A DNA stretch of 64,000 nucleotides from an uncultured Desulfosoma sp. (GCA_937960435.1 CALGPN010000018.1:28655-92654), one strand, 5' to 3'; positions 46,424-56,467 are shown, numbered from the stretch's first letter. The notes: generated from the letters alone by a model not told the origin. Numbers and translations are program-made.

Positions 46424-48871
46424 TTAGGCATCGCCGTCGTCAGTCTGAGGGCGGGTGTCCTTGTGTTCACATAGAATGCGCACGGTCTCGGCGATTTCCT
46501 CCGCGGTGACGCTCTGCCTGAGCTGTTCCATCTGCGCCATGACTTTCGCAAACCGCACCCCTTCGGCGGCGCTCACCCATTCCAATTGAAGCCGTTCCGG
46601 GCGGATTCCAAGCTTTTCCATTTTCTTGCGCATCTTGGCGATGCGCTTTTCGGTCCAGTGATTCGCGTTGATGTAATGGCAATCCCCGATATGGCAGCCG
46701 CTCACCAGCACCACCGGCGCCCCCTTTTGAAAAGCGTGCCAGACGAAGGATTCGGCCACACGCCCGGAACACATGGTGCGAATCAAGCGGGCGTTGGGCG
46801 GGTATTGGAGCCGAGACACGCCGGCGGAATCGGCCCCGGCATAGGAGCACCAGTTACAGGCAAAGGTGAGGATCTTCTCCGCGGGGTTTTCGGCGAGCAT
46901 GGTGTCGATTTGCTCGCGGATTTGGATGTCCTTAAAATGATTCATGATGATGGCGCCCGTAGGGCATTCGGCGGCGCAGGTGCCGCAGCCGGCGCAGGCG
47001 GCGGTGGTGATTGTCGCCGGTGTTTTCTTTTTTTTGTCCACCGTGACGGCGTTGTAGGGACAAACCTGGGCGCATCGGCCGCAGGCGATGCAGTGTTCGG
47101 CCACGACTTCGGCGGTGATGGGTTCTGTGAGGATTTCGCCCCACTGCATGAGCCGCATGGCTCGTGCCGCCGCTGCAGAGGCTTGCGTGACGCTGTCTTT
47201 GATATCTTTGGGCCCTTCGGCGCAGCCTGCGAAAAAGATCCCTCGGGTCGCCGCGTCCACCGGTTGGAGTTTGGGGTGGGCTTCGAGAAAGAAGCCGTCG
47301 GAGGTGAGCTGCAAGCCGAGCATTTCCTGGAGCTTCCGGGTGCTTTCGGCGGGCTGGATACCCACCGCCAGCACAAGCATATCCAAGTCATGGAATTCCA
47401 AACGTCCCGTGGCGGCGTTTTCCACCGCCACCCGAAGGCTTCCGTCGGGAAGCTCTTCCACCGTCCCGGGCAGGCCTCGGATGTAGCGCACCCCCAACCG
47501 GCGGCTTCGCGTATAGAGATCTTCGAACCCTTTCCCAAAGGCTCGGATGTCGATGTAAAAAACCTTGATGTCCAAATCGGGGTCGTGCTCCTTCAGCACC
47601 AGGGTGCTTTTGACCGTGTTCATGCAGCACACGTTGGAGCAGTAACTGCGGCCTTTTCGAGCGGAACGGGATCCGACACACTGGACGAATCCCACCGATC
47701 GAGGCGCCCGTCGGTCGGACAGGCGCACGATTTCCCCCTTGGTGGGGCCTCCGGCGTTGATGAGCCGTTCAAACTCCAGGCTGGTGAGCACATTGGGAAA
47801 CCGGGTGTAACCGTATTCGTCCAGTTCCGTGGGGTCGTAACTTTCCATGCCCACGGCGACGATGATGGTCCCGACGGTGACCTCGATTTCCTCGTCCGAC
47901 ATGTGGAAGTTGATGCAGCCTTTTTCACAGACGGCGATGCATTTGGCGCACACCGCCGGGTTGTGGCCCAAGCATTCGTTGGCGTTGAGCACATAGGCCG
48001 ACGGCACCGCCTGGGGAAACGGCGAGTAGATGGCTTTGCGCGACGACAGCCCTTGATTGAATTCATCGGGGCGCACCACGGGGCACACCCGAGCGCATTC
48101 GCCGCAGGCCGTGCAGGCCTTTTCGTCCACGTAGCGGGCTTTTTTGAGAATCTTGACGTGGAAATTGCCCACATAGCCCTTGATGTCCGTCACTTCGCTC
48201 AGCGTCAGGAGCGTAATCCGAGGATGCCGACCGGCATCGGCCATTTTCGGCCCGAGAATTCAGATGGAACAGTCCATGGTGGGAAAGGTCTTGTCCAACT
48301 GGGCCATCATGCCCCCGATGGAAGGCCTTTTCTCCACCAGGACGACCTCGTAGCCGCTGTCGGCCAAATCCAGTGCGGCCTGAATGCCGGCCACCCCACC
48401 GCCGATGACGAGGGTTTTCTTGGTCAGAGGGAGCCGCTGGGGATGGAGAGGAGACAGCCGACGCACGCGCGAGACGGCCATGCGCGCCAAATCCGCAGCT
48501 TTTCTTGTGGCGGCTTCCGGATCGTGCATGTGCACCCAGCTGCACTGTTCCCGAAGGTTGGCCATTTCCAGGAGGAAGGGGTTGAGGCCCGCATCCCGCA
48601 TCATCTGGCGGAAGGTGGTCTCATGCAACCGAGGGGAGCAGGAGGCGACGACGATCCGGTTGAGCCCCATGTCCTCGATGTCCTGTTTGATGACCTGCTG
48701 GCCCGGTTCGGAACACGCATAAGGCAGTTCTCGGGCCACGGCCACATCGTCCATGGCCTGAACGCTGCGGACCACGGCGCCGCAGTCCACGACTCTGGCA
48801 ATGTTCAACCCGCAATGACACACATAGACGCCGACACGGGGCGGGGCGGAAAGAAAGGTGGAGGCATCCAT
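46424..48871 (-). CDS. hdrA: HdrA-MvhD fusion protein with in-frame TGA = selenocysteine
   Basis: 815 residues if TGA at 48262-48260 is Sec204. N-terminal HdrA segment (VGVYVCHCGLNIARVVDC … ASCSPRLHETTF), FAD motif [27 protein letters not shown], then TFPTMDCSI-U204-ILGPKMADAG where Cys is usual. Cluster motifs follow: CTACGECARVCP, CIACGRCAQVCP, CAGCGTCAAECP. From about residue 665 an MvhD domain is fused ([41 protein letters not shown]) that keeps Cys at the position where the stand-alone MvhD has Sec. AAGGAG precedes ATG 48871. Last gene of the kor-hdr operon; it stops at TAA. Confidence 0.92.
48223..48262 (-). promoter_or_regulatory. Candidate SECIS element of the hdrA-mvhD fusion
   Basis: TGA (48262-48260), 21 nt, then a perfect 6-bp stem GATGCC / GGCATC closing loop GGTC (48232-48229). 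An alternative register GCCGA / UCGGC with a six-nt loop starting at nt 24 also exists. The GGUC loop resembles the SelB-binding loop of E. coli fdhF. Confidence 0.7.
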
Positions 48872-48884
48872 GGGTTTTTTCTCC

Positions 48885-50471
48885 TTAGGATTCCCACTGA
48901 ATGGTTTGCACCAGCAGGGAGGTGAGGTCCATCATCTCCATGGCGAGATCGTTTCCGTGGAAGGGGTCTTCCATGGCGCATCGGAGATGGATTTGACATT
49001 TGGGGCAGGCCGTGATGAGCAGATCGCTTCCGGTTTCCTTGACCTGGCGGAGCCGTTTGAGTTGGAGGGCCTTCGTGTACCGATCGCATCCGGTCCAGGC
49101 GCAATTGCCGCAACACAGGGCGGAGGCGCCCCGGTCGGTCATTTCTTCAAAACCTTTGAGGGTCAGGCGGCCGATGAGCTTTCGGGGAAGATCCGCTTTC
49201 TTCCCCAGGCGACTCAGACGGCAGGGGTCTTGGAACGTGGCTTTGCGACCCAAGGGTTTGAACCCGATGGCCCCCTTGGCGATTTCCCGTTCGGCGAATT
49301 CGAAGAGATGGGTCACGCGGCACTTCAGAGCGATCCCGCATTCGGCGTAGTGGTGGGCCAGGGTGTGATAGCATTCCGGGCACGCCGTGATGATTTCCTC
49401 GATGCCCGCAGCGTGGAACATTTCCGCGTTCAGCCGGGCCAGCCTGACAAAATTTTCCCGATCGCCCGACCACAGCAGATCGTGTCCGCAGCAGCGTTCC
49501 TCGGTGAGGACTCGTGGGTGAATATCGAAAAAGTTGAGAAGCCGAAGCGCATCGTGGAGAATCGCTTCGGTGTGCACTTCGGGAAACCGGGTGAAGTATG
49601 TGTCGAAATAGGGGGCGCAGCCCCCGAAAAACAGGACAGGACTCTCAGGATCCACCCGAAGGTTGGAATCCAGATTGCCCCACCGGTTCGGCCGAAGCGC
49701 CGGCGAGGCCATGGTGCGCATGAGGGACTGGAAAAACCCGCCGTGAGCTTCCGGCGCCGGCCCGTTTCCCGACCTGTGGAGGGCTCTCAGGTCCCGGATG
49801 AACTCCGGAAAATGCACCCCGGACGGGCACCGGTCGTCGCACAGCCCGCAGGTGATGCATCCCCAGAGGTCGTTCAAGACTTCGGGCGCCTCTATGGCCC
49901 CGGTCATGAGCTGCGAGGCCAGGCCTCGCGGGGAAAAGGGCTTCCCGGTCAGGGTGAGCGGGCAGGCGGAGCTGCATTTGCCGCAATCCTGGCAGGCGTA
50001 GATATCGTGCCTCTTCAAAAGACCGGACACCGCGGCTTCCGTAACCGGGCGATCCGCTGCGGGCGGCGGCGGGACGATCGGGGTTTTCCCCATGCGGCGG
50101 AGTTCCTGGCAGAAGTTTTCCAGGAAGGCCATCATCCCCGAGGCGTCGTCGGGGAGAAACCCTCCCCAGCGCAGACGTTCCGCCCCGATGCCGACAATGT
50201 GCAACAGACGGCGCATCCGGTCGATTCGGTTCAAGGCCGCCGAGTTTCCCGTGCCGTAGCGGCATGAGCCGGGTTCGCAGCCGGCGATCAGGACCCCGTC
50301 CGCACCCATTTCGAAACACTTGAGGATCAACGCCCGGGTGACGCGGCCGCTGCAGGGCACGCGGACCATGCGGATTTCTTCCGGGATCGGAGCCTGCCGG
50401 TCCTGAAGGGTCTGAAAGGCGGCGTGAGGACCCCAGTTACAGAGAAACAGCACCACATTTTGCTCAATCAT
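48885..50471 (-). CDS. MvhD-HdrC-HdrB (HdrD-like) fusion protein
   Basis: A 528-residue cytoplasmic electron-transfer protein. Residues 1-120 are an MvhD domain (FLCNWGPHAAFQ, VPCSGRVTRALILKCFEMGADGVLIAGCEPGSCRY); about 150-240 an HdrC-like 2x[4Fe-4S] module (CQDCGKCSSACP, CITCGLCDDRCP); about 270-520 two HdrB-type CCG domains (ERCCGHDLLWSGD … ACPECYHTL; ALCCGNCAWTGC … ACPKCQIHL) that in heterodisulfide reductase hold the non-cubane clusters at the disulfide site. It would accept the second electron pair of the complex. It starts 26 bp after the stop of the HdrA-GltD fusion. Confidence 0.9.
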   Translation of the reverse strand: MIEQNVVLFLCNWGPHAAFQTLQDRQAPIPEEIRMVRVPCSGRVTRALILKCFEMGADGVLIAGCEPGSCRYGTGNSAALNRIDRMRRLLHIVGIGAERLRWGGFLPDDASGMMAFLENFCQELRRMGKTPIVPPPPAADRPVTEAAVSGLLKRHDIYACQDCGKCSSACPLTLTGKPFSPRGLASQLMTGAIEAPEVLNDLWGCITCGLCDDRCPSGVHFPEFIRDLRALHRSGNGPAPEAHGGFFQSLMRTMASPALRPNRWGNLDSNLRVDPESPVLFFGGCAPYFDTYFTRFPEVHTEAILHDALRLLNFFDIHPRVLTEERCCGHDLLWSGDRENFVRLARLNAEMFHAAGIEEIITACPECYHTLAHHYAECGIALKCRVTHLFEFAEREIAKGAIGFKPLGRKATFQDPCRLSRLGKKADLPRKLIGRLTLKGFEEMTDRGASALCCGNCAWTGCDRYTKALQLKRLRQVKETGSDLLITACPKCQIHLRCAMEDPFHGNDLAMEMMDLTSLLVQTIQWES

Positions 50472-50497
50472 GAACCATCACCACGACCGGAGAGATG

Positions 50498-53400
50498 TCA
50501 GAGCAAGATTTCCCGAATCATCTGTTCGAGATAGCTTCGGTCCCGATACGGGCTGTCGGCGGCGTTGGACGGGCACATGGCGATACAGTTCCCGCAGCCC
50601 TTGCACAGGGCTTCGTCCACGACCGCCGTGCCGTAGCCGAACTCATTTTGGTGAAAACTCACGGCTTGGTGCGGGCACACCTCCGCGCACCGCCCGCAGC
50701 CGCGGCACCGGAACGGATCGATGGAAGCGGTGTACCCCTTGCTGTGCCTCGGACGGCGCGGCATGACACATGCCGCAAGGACCGCCGCCGCCGCCCCTTT
50801 GATCCGCTGGGAAACGTGGATCCCCGGGGGATTGGCCAAGAACAGGCCCGGCACCGATGTGGCCCCCGGGTAAAAAAAGGGGACCCCCGGCACGCCCCGG
50901 TGCTGCATGGTCCATTCGATGCGGCGCGGCGGCAGATTTTCATAAGGCACGTAAGGAATGGCACGGCGCGATCTTTCGCCCAGGATCACCGCGCCCGTGT
51001 GGATGACCTGGGGCGCTCCGTCGATAGAGGCCATGAGCTGAAAATCGCCGACGGTGCCCCGCAATCCCTTGATTTCGGCCTGCCGGAACACCTGAATGTT
51101 CGGATGGTGCGGAATGTCCACGCCCAAGTCCTGGGGGCCCGTGAAAAGAAAGACTTCCATGCCGGATTGGGCCAGCGTCACGGCGCTCTTGATGGCCGCT
51201 TCCGAAACGCCGATGACGGCCGTCGTAAAATTGTACGGTCTTGCCGGGGCGGGCATTCGTTTGAGTGTTCGCGTCCGACCGATGGATCGTTCCAAAAGCC
51301 CCTGGAACCGTTCCAGAGCCAACGCCTCGCTTTGGGCGAAAAAGCGCAGCGCTTCGCCTCGCAGATTGCAGGTTTCCACCATGGCGCGGCTGATGCCGGT
51401 GGCGTTGAAAAGGGCCGTTTTCAGACGGCTTCGCTGGTCCGTGCAGGCGCTGCAGACAAAATCCAAAGGGCAGCAGACGCAAGAGGCCAGGACCACGCGG
51501 GTGAGGCCTTTTTCCCGAATGGTTTGCACCAGGTTTCGGGTGCCTTCCGGACTACACGCGGAACGGAGCAGCTCCGTATGGACTACGTCGGGGCGTTCTT
51601 GAAGCGAGGCCACGTAGTCCGTCATGGCGTGGGACCACCCCAAAGAGTCGTTGCAGCGGCAGACGAAAATGCCAATCCGCACATCCGGGGATAAGGGAGG
51701 GTCCGGAGGCGGGAAAGACAAGCCGTGGCCTTTCATGCGCTGGGCGTTTTCCCCTAGCAGAATCATGGCTTCGGCGGCCGCCGCGAAGCCGCGAAGCATC
51801 ATGGCGTAGACGTCTTCCCGCGCGGAAGCCTTGGTGCTGTAGGCTCGAAGGACGTCTTCCCCGCGGATGGGCGGCGTCAATTCCGGATCGGCCAAAATCA
51901 CCACCCCGGCTTGTTCGGCGATTTCCGAAGGTTTCTGGCGATGGTCCACGGCACCGCAGTCTCGGCAGGCTTCCAGGCATTGGAGGCATTCCGAACAGAC
52001 ACCGCATTGCAGGCAGCGTTCCGCTTCCGAATGCGCTTGGGTTTCGGAAAGCCCCAGGCAGACTTCCGAAAATCCACAGACTCTTCGAGACGGATCAAGT
52101 TCGGCTGGAACCGGTCGTCCGCGGAAGATCACGTTTTCGGGAATGGGACGAAGATCCCGGTCCTCGGGCCGCAATGCCGCAGGCTTTGGATCCTCGCCCG
52201 TCAGCGCCTTATGGACGGCTCGGGCGGCACGCCGCCCTGAGGCCATGGCCTGGACCACCGATGAGGGACCCGAAACCGCATCGCCCGCGCCATAGACGCG
52301 CGGCACCGAGGTGCGGGCCTCGGCGTCGACCACGACGAGGCCTTGAGGGGATAGGGTCACACGGGGATCGGGGGATCCGAACGGGGCCGGATCCCCTTGT
52401 TGGCCGATGGCCACAAACGCACGACGACACGGTATGAGGTAAGGTTCGGCCCCGGGTTTGGTCACGGGCCAGGGGATCCCTTTCGCGTCGGGCGGACCGG
52501 GAACGGTTTCCACACAGCGCAAATGTGCCAGCTGGTCGTTTTCGCCGAGAAAGGCCGCGACCCGGGTGCGGTCGATGAGGCGAACGCCTTCCATGCGGGC
52601 TTCTTTGATTTCTTCGGGGTCGGCAGGGATGAGGTCTTCGGGGAACCAGGAAAGGATGGTCACGCGGGCGCCCAGGCGCACGAGGGTGCGGGCAAGGTCA
52701 AAAGCCGCGTTGCCGTCCCCGATGACCACCACGTCCTCGGAAAGCGTCGTCACCTCACCGCGGTGAACCCTTGTCAAAAACTCCACGCATCCTTCCACGC
52801 CGCGGAGATTTTCGCCGGGGACGTTCATTTTTCGGTCTTTCCACGTGCCGACGGAGACGATGACCGCTTGAAATTCTCGAGAAAACGTCTCCAGCCGGGT
52901 GAGATCCACAGGATGGGAGGTGAGGATTTCCACCCCGAGGGCTTGGATCCATTGAATTTCCCGGTCCAAGACGTCCCGAGGCAGGCGATGGGGCCCGATC
53001 CCGTAGCGAAGGAGGCCTCCCGGCTTCTCTTCCTTTTCAAAGATCGTGACGGAGTAGCCCAGCCGGGCGAGATCCGCCGCCGCGGCCAAGCCCGCCGGTC
53101 CCGAGCCGATGACGGCGATCTTTTCCGGCCTTTTCGATGCGAGCGGCACGACTTCAGCGGAGTTTGCCCGATCGGCGAGGAAGCGCTTGATGTCTTTGAT
53201 AGCCACCGCCCCGTCCAAATCGGAACGGCGGCAGGCAACTTCACACGGGTGAGTGCACACCCGACCGCAGATGGCCGGCAGCACATTGTCCCGGCGGATG
53301 AGCTCCAGAGCCTCGGCGTAGCGCCCGGCGCGGGTGAGCGCCATGTAGCCCTGGACATTGACGCCCAGCGGACAGGCCTCTTGGCATAAAGGGCGGCGAC

Positions 53401-53848
53401 GTTTGTCGATGCGGGCTCTCCCCGGGAGCCGATATCGGCTCTCCGCCGTCACGGGCTTGGATCCGTCGCCGTCCACCACGGGACAGACGGCGACGCAACG
53501 GCCGCACAGCGTGCAGCGTTCGGCGTCCACATAGGTGGGATCGACCACAATCCGGGCCGAAAACCCTTGCGGCGAATGCTTGAGCGAAACAATGCGCGCG
53601 GGAAGGAGGCACCGCATTTGGGAGTTGCGCAGGATGCGGAGCAATCCGGGGCGATGGGCAAAATTGAGCGGCAGTCCGGAAGCTAGGCGCCATTCGTCTC
53701 GGGCGAGCTTGGCGTTCAAATCGGGATCGGGGTCCACGAGGGTCACGGGGACGCCCATTTCTCCCAGTTTGTTGGCCGCGGCGAGCCCCGCCGGGTTGGC
53801 CCCGACGATCAACACCTTGTAGAGACGGTCCTTGGCGCTTTCTTTCAT
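50498..53848 (-). CDS. Giant HdrA / GltD-NfnB-like flavoprotein fusion
   Basis: A 1116-residue protein. N-terminal ~130 residues resemble a shortened HdrA Rossmann/ferredoxin start (VLIVGANPAGLAAANKLG; CTLCGRCVAVCP). Residues about 150-560 are a GltD/NfnB-type module: CQEACPLGVNVQGYM … CGRVCTHPCEVACRR, FAD motif IGSGPAGLAAAADLARLGYSVTIFEKE and NAD(P) motif IGDGNAAFDLARTLVRLG. A Cys-rich stretch (CLQCGVCSECLQCLEAC) and an HdrA-like half (IGIFVCRCNDSLGW) follow, and two C-terminal clusters (CRGCGRCAEVCP, CKGCGNCIAMCP). It has no Sec and no TFPT-DC motif. Its start overlaps the korC stop (ATGA). Confidence 0.88.
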   Translation of the reverse strand: MKESAKDRLYKVLIVGANPAGLAAANKLGEMGVPVTLVDPDPDLNAKLARDEWRLASGLPLNFAHRPGLLRILRNSQMRCLLPARIVSLKHSPQGFSARIVVDPTYVDAERCTLCGRCVAVCPVVDGDGSKPVTAESRYRLPGRARIDKRRRPLCQEACPLGVNVQGYMALTRAGRYAEALELIRRDNVLPAICGRVCTHPCEVACRRSDLDGAVAIKDIKRFLADRANSAEVVPLASKRPEKIAVIGSGPAGLAAAADLARLGYSVTIFEKEEKPGGLLRYGIGPHRLPRDVLDREIQWIQALGVEILTSHPVDLTRLETFSREFQAVIVSVGTWKDRKMNVPGENLRGVEGCVEFLTRVHRGEVTTLSEDVVVIGDGNAAFDLARTLVRLGARVTILSWFPEDLIPADPEEIKEARMEGVRLIDRTRVAAFLGENDQLAHLRCVETVPGPPDAKGIPWPVTKPGAEPYLIPCRRAFVAIGQQGDPAPFGSPDPRVTLSPQGLVVVDAEARTSVPRVYGAGDAVSGPSSVVQAMASGRRAARAVHKALTGEDPKPAALRPEDRDLRPIPENVIFRGRPVPAELDPSRRVCGFSEVCLGLSETQAHSEAERCLQCGVCSECLQCLEACRDCGAVDHRQKPSEIAEQAGVVILADPELTPPIRGEDVLRAYSTKASAREDVYAMMLRGFAAAAEAMILLGENAQRMKGHGLSFPPPDPPLSPDVRIGIFVCRCNDSLGWSHAMTDYVASLQERPDVVHTELLRSACSPEGTRNLVQTIREKGLTRVVLASCVCCPLDFVCSACTDQRSRLKTALFNATGISRAMVETCNLRGEALRFFAQSEALALERFQGLLERSIGRTRTLKRMPAPARPYNFTTAVIGVSEAAIKSAVTLAQSGMEVFLFTGPQDLGVDIPHHPNIQVFRQAEIKGLRGTVGDFQLMASIDGAPQVIHTGAVILGERSRRAIPYVPYENLPPRRIEWTMQHRGVPGVPFFYPGATSVPGLFLANPPGIHVSQRIKGAAAAVLAACVMPRRPRHSKGYTASIDPFRCRGCGRCAEVCPHQAVSFHQNEFGYGTAVVDEALCKGCGNCIAMCPSNAADSPYRDRSYLEQMIREILL

Positions 53849-54447
53849 GCCACGTCTTTCTCCCCGGATTCTTTCTTTCGCCGCCCCTTGAGGACGGCCA
53901 GCCCGTATTCATGCCCCTTGTCGAAGGCCGCCAGGTTCATCTTTTCCGTTCCCTTGGGGACCAGCGCCTGCACGGTGTCTCGAGCCGCCTGAACCGAGAC
54001 GGTCTGAGACACGGCGGTAAAGAACCCCACCATGACGATGTTGGCCATCATCCGGCGTCCCAGTTCTTCCGCAAAACGCGTGGCCGGAATGGTGAAAGTC
54101 GTTCCTTTCCATTCCCCTTGGGGGCGCACCAGATCGTGGTCCAAAAGGAGCATGCCGTCTTTCTTGAGCATGGGGATGTATTTTTCGTAACCCCCTTGGG
54201 ACAGGCACACGAGGATGTCGGGGTGTCGCACGTAAGGGTAGTGGATGGGGCGGTCGGCGATGATGACCTGGGCACTGCAGGCCCCGCCCCGGGCCTCGGG
54301 GCCGTACGATTGGGTGAGGGTGCTTTCCCGATGATCCCCCAAACTCGCCGCACGACCGACGATCATACCGGCCAGCACAATGCCTTGCCCGCCGAATCCG
54401 GTGAAAAGAATTTCCTTGTGCATCGCATGCGCTGCCATAACGTTCAT
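53845..54447 (-). CDS. korC: 2-oxoacid:ferredoxin oxidoreductase gamma subunit
   Basis: A 200-residue gamma subunit: MHKEILFTGFGGQGIVLAGMIVGRAASLGDHRESTLTQSYGPEARGGACSAQVIIA, the family signature. AAGGA stands about 11 bases before ATG 54447. The frame is open upstream into korB but those codons belong to korB. It ends in ATGA overlap with the HdrA-GltD fusion, tying the two complexes into one operon. Confidence 0.92.
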   Translation of the reverse strand: MNVMAAHAMHKEILFTGFGGQGIVLAGMIVGRAASLGDHRESTLTQSYGPEARGGACSAQVIIADRPIHYPYVRHPDILVCLSQGGYEKYIPMLKKDGMLLLDHDLVRPQGEWKGTTFTIPATRFAEELGRRMMANIVMVGFFTAVSQTVSVQAARDTVQALVPKGTEKMNLAAFDKGHEYGLAVLKGRRKKESGEKDVA

Positions 54448-54463
54448 GGGATGCGGTCCTTTT

Positions 54464-55306
54464 TCAGCCGGCCGCCGAATCCGGCAGGCGGCAGGTGCGA
54501 TCGTACATTTCGATACAGGTGGGACGCTGTTCTTCCACAAATTTGCCCAGGACAACCCCTCTTTCAAAGTCCAAGAAGGCTTCGGCGGGGTTGGCGCCGT
54601 TTTTGATCAGAGTGCGCTCCTGGTAAAGTTTGAGGGTGTCCAGAGGACGTTCTTTGTTCCGACGGCCATAGCCCGTGGGACAAGGCGCCAAGACCTCGAT
54701 AAAGGCAAACCCTTTGTGGTGTAACGCCTCTTGGACGGATTGCGTCAGGTCCCGGGTGTGCAAAATGGTCCATCGCGCCACATAGGTGGCTCCCGCCGCA
54801 TAGACCAGAAGCGGCAAGTTGAACGGCTGTTCCGGGTTGCCTCGAGGCGTCGTGGTCGTCTTGGCCAAGGTGGGTGTCGTGGCCGCCACCTGGCCTCCGG
54901 TCATCCCGTAGTTGAGATTGTTGACGCACAAGACGGTGAGATCGATGTTTCGTCGGGCGGCATGGATGATATGGTTCCCGCCGATGGCGAACAGATCCCC
55001 GTCACCACTGAAAACGATCACCTGCAGTTCGGGCTTGGCCAGCTTCATGCCCGTGGCGAAGGGAATGGCCCGGCCGTGGGTCGTGTGGTAGGAATCCAAA
55101 CGCGTGTATCCGGCGGCTCGACCGGAACACCCGATCCCGGACACCATGACCGTCTTGTCCAGATCCAGGCCGCTGGTGTGCAAAGCCATGAGACACGCCG
55201 AAAAGGCGGTGCCGATCCCGCAGCCGGGACACCAAATGTGGGGGATGCGTTCCGTTCGAACCAAAGCATCCAAAGGATGGCTCGGGGAGGCCTTGGCCTT
55301 TTTCAT
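54464..55306 (-). CDS. korB: 2-oxoacid:ferredoxin oxidoreductase beta subunit (TPP-binding)
   Basis: A 280-residue beta subunit carrying thiamine diphosphate and a [4Fe-4S] cluster. Signatures: HIWCPGCGIG (about residues 22-31), GIGCSGRAAGYTRLDSYHTTHGRAIPFATG, TPP motif GDGDLFAIGGNH … CVNNLNYGMTGGQ. Best match by pattern is 2-oxoglutarate synthase (KorB); 2-oxoisovalerate is possible. ATG 55306 with AAAGGATC overlaps the korA stop. Confidence 0.93.
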   Translation of the reverse strand: MKKAKASPSHPLDALVRTERIPHIWCPGCGIGTAFSACLMALHTSGLDLDKTVMVSGIGCSGRAAGYTRLDSYHTTHGRAIPFATGMKLAKPELQVIVFSGDGDLFAIGGNHIIHAARRNIDLTVLCVNNLNYGMTGGQVAATTPTLAKTTTTPRGNPEQPFNLPLLVYAAGATYVARWTILHTRDLTQSVQEALHHKGFAFIEVLAPCPTGYGRRNKERPLDTLKLYQERTLIKNGANPAEAFLDFERGVVLGKFVEEQRPTCIEMYDRTCRLPDSAAG

Positions 55307-56448
55307 AAATGATCCTTTATGGCTTGGACGATGCGTTCCGGGGCGATGACGGTCCCGCCGGCGTGCCCCACCAAATGACAGGGGACCCTGCCCTTGGCGC
55401 ATCGTTCCACTTCCAGGTGAACTTGACCGAGATTGATTTCTACCGTGAACAAGGCGCGAACGGTGCGGGACAAATGGGCGACGGCCTCTTCCGCAAAGGG
55501 CCAGACCGTGATCAGCCGCAACAGACCCACCTTGATGCCTTCCTGACGGGCTTCGTCCACTGCCGCCATGCTGCTTCGAGACGACACGCCGTAGGAGACG
55601 ATGGCCACGTCCGCATCGTCCAGCCGGTAGGATTCCGTCCGGATGATGTCGGCGAGATTACGGCGGATTTTTCCCGTAATGCGGGCGATCATTTCGGCGT
55701 GACAGTCCGCGGTCATTACCGGATAGCCCCGTTCATCATGGGTCAACCCCGTGACGTGAACCCGGTAGCCGTCCCCGGCGTCCGCCATGGGGGCTACCCC
55801 GTCCGGGCCGGGGCAAAAGGGCTTGAACCGATCTTTTCTGCCCTTGGGACGGCGTCTCGAAAAAGTGCGGATGGCCGTCGGTTCGGGGATCACGACCCTT
55901 TCACTCAGGTGCCCCACAACCTCATCGGACATGATCAAAACGGGCACCCGGTATTTTTCGCTGAGATTGAAAGCCGTGATGGTCTGGTAAAAGATGTCCT
56001 GAGGGGAAGCGGGGGCCAGGGCGATGATTTCATAATGTCCGTGGGATCCCCAGCGCGCCTGCATCATGTCCCCTTGGGCACCCAGTGTGGGAAGGCCCGT
56101 GGACGGCCCGGCCCGTTGGACGTTCACCACCACGCACGGCGTTTCCGTGCACACGCCCAAGCCGATGTTTTCCATCATCAAGCTGAAGCCGGGCCCCGAA
56201 GTGGCCGTCATGCTCTTGACCCCGGCGCACGAAGCGCCCAGAACGGCGGCCATGGCGGCGATTTCGTCTTCCATCTGGATGTAGGTGCCGCCCACATCAG
56301 GCAGCCTGTGGGACATGTGTTCGGCGATTTCCGTGGCCGGCGTGATGGGATAACCGGCGAAAAACCGACATCCCGCCGCCAGAGCCCCCTCGGCGCAGGC
56401 CACGTCGCCGGTCATGAAATGTTCACCGGTCAACACCGCTGGTTTCAT
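55303..56448 (-). CDS. korA: 2-oxoacid:ferredoxin oxidoreductase alpha subunit
   Basis: A 381-residue alpha subunit: EHFMTGDVACAEGALAAGCRFFAGYPITPATEIAEHM, EDEIAAMAAVLGASCAGVKSMTATSGPGFSLM, VVVNVQRAGPSTGLPT. It oxidises a 2-oxoacid (probably 2-oxoglutarate) with CoA and reduces ferredoxin. GGAGG precedes ATG 56448. Confidence 0.93.
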   Translation of the reverse strand: MKPAVLTGEHFMTGDVACAEGALAAGCRFFAGYPITPATEIAEHMSHRLPDVGGTYIQMEDEIAAMAAVLGASCAGVKSMTATSGPGFSLMMENIGLGVCTETPCVVVNVQRAGPSTGLPTLGAQGDMMQARWGSHGHYEIIALAPASPQDIFYQTITAFNLSEKYRVPVLIMSDEVVGHLSERVVIPEPTAIRTFSRRRPKGRKDRFKPFCPGPDGVAPMADAGDGYRVHVTGLTHDERGYPVMTADCHAEMIARITGKIRRNLADIIRTESYRLDDADVAIVSYGVSSRSSMAAVDEARQEGIKVGLLRLITVWPFAEEAVAHLSRTVRALFTVEINLGQVHLEVERCAKGRVPCHLVGHAGGTVIAPERIVQAIKDHL

Positions 56449-56467
56449 GAATGAACCTCCACTTCCT

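Noticed and set aside
46327..46551. Short minus frame ending …STPELCDLLGLNPRHEEGF as a gene or transposase remnant
   Set aside because: It mostly overlaps the end of the hdrA-mvhD gene in another frame; the unique part is about 25 codons and not recognisable.
46586..48925. 779-codon open frame on the plus strand opposite the hdrA-mvhD fusion
   Set aside because: Shadow of a real gene; Gly/His/Ala-rich translation without domains.
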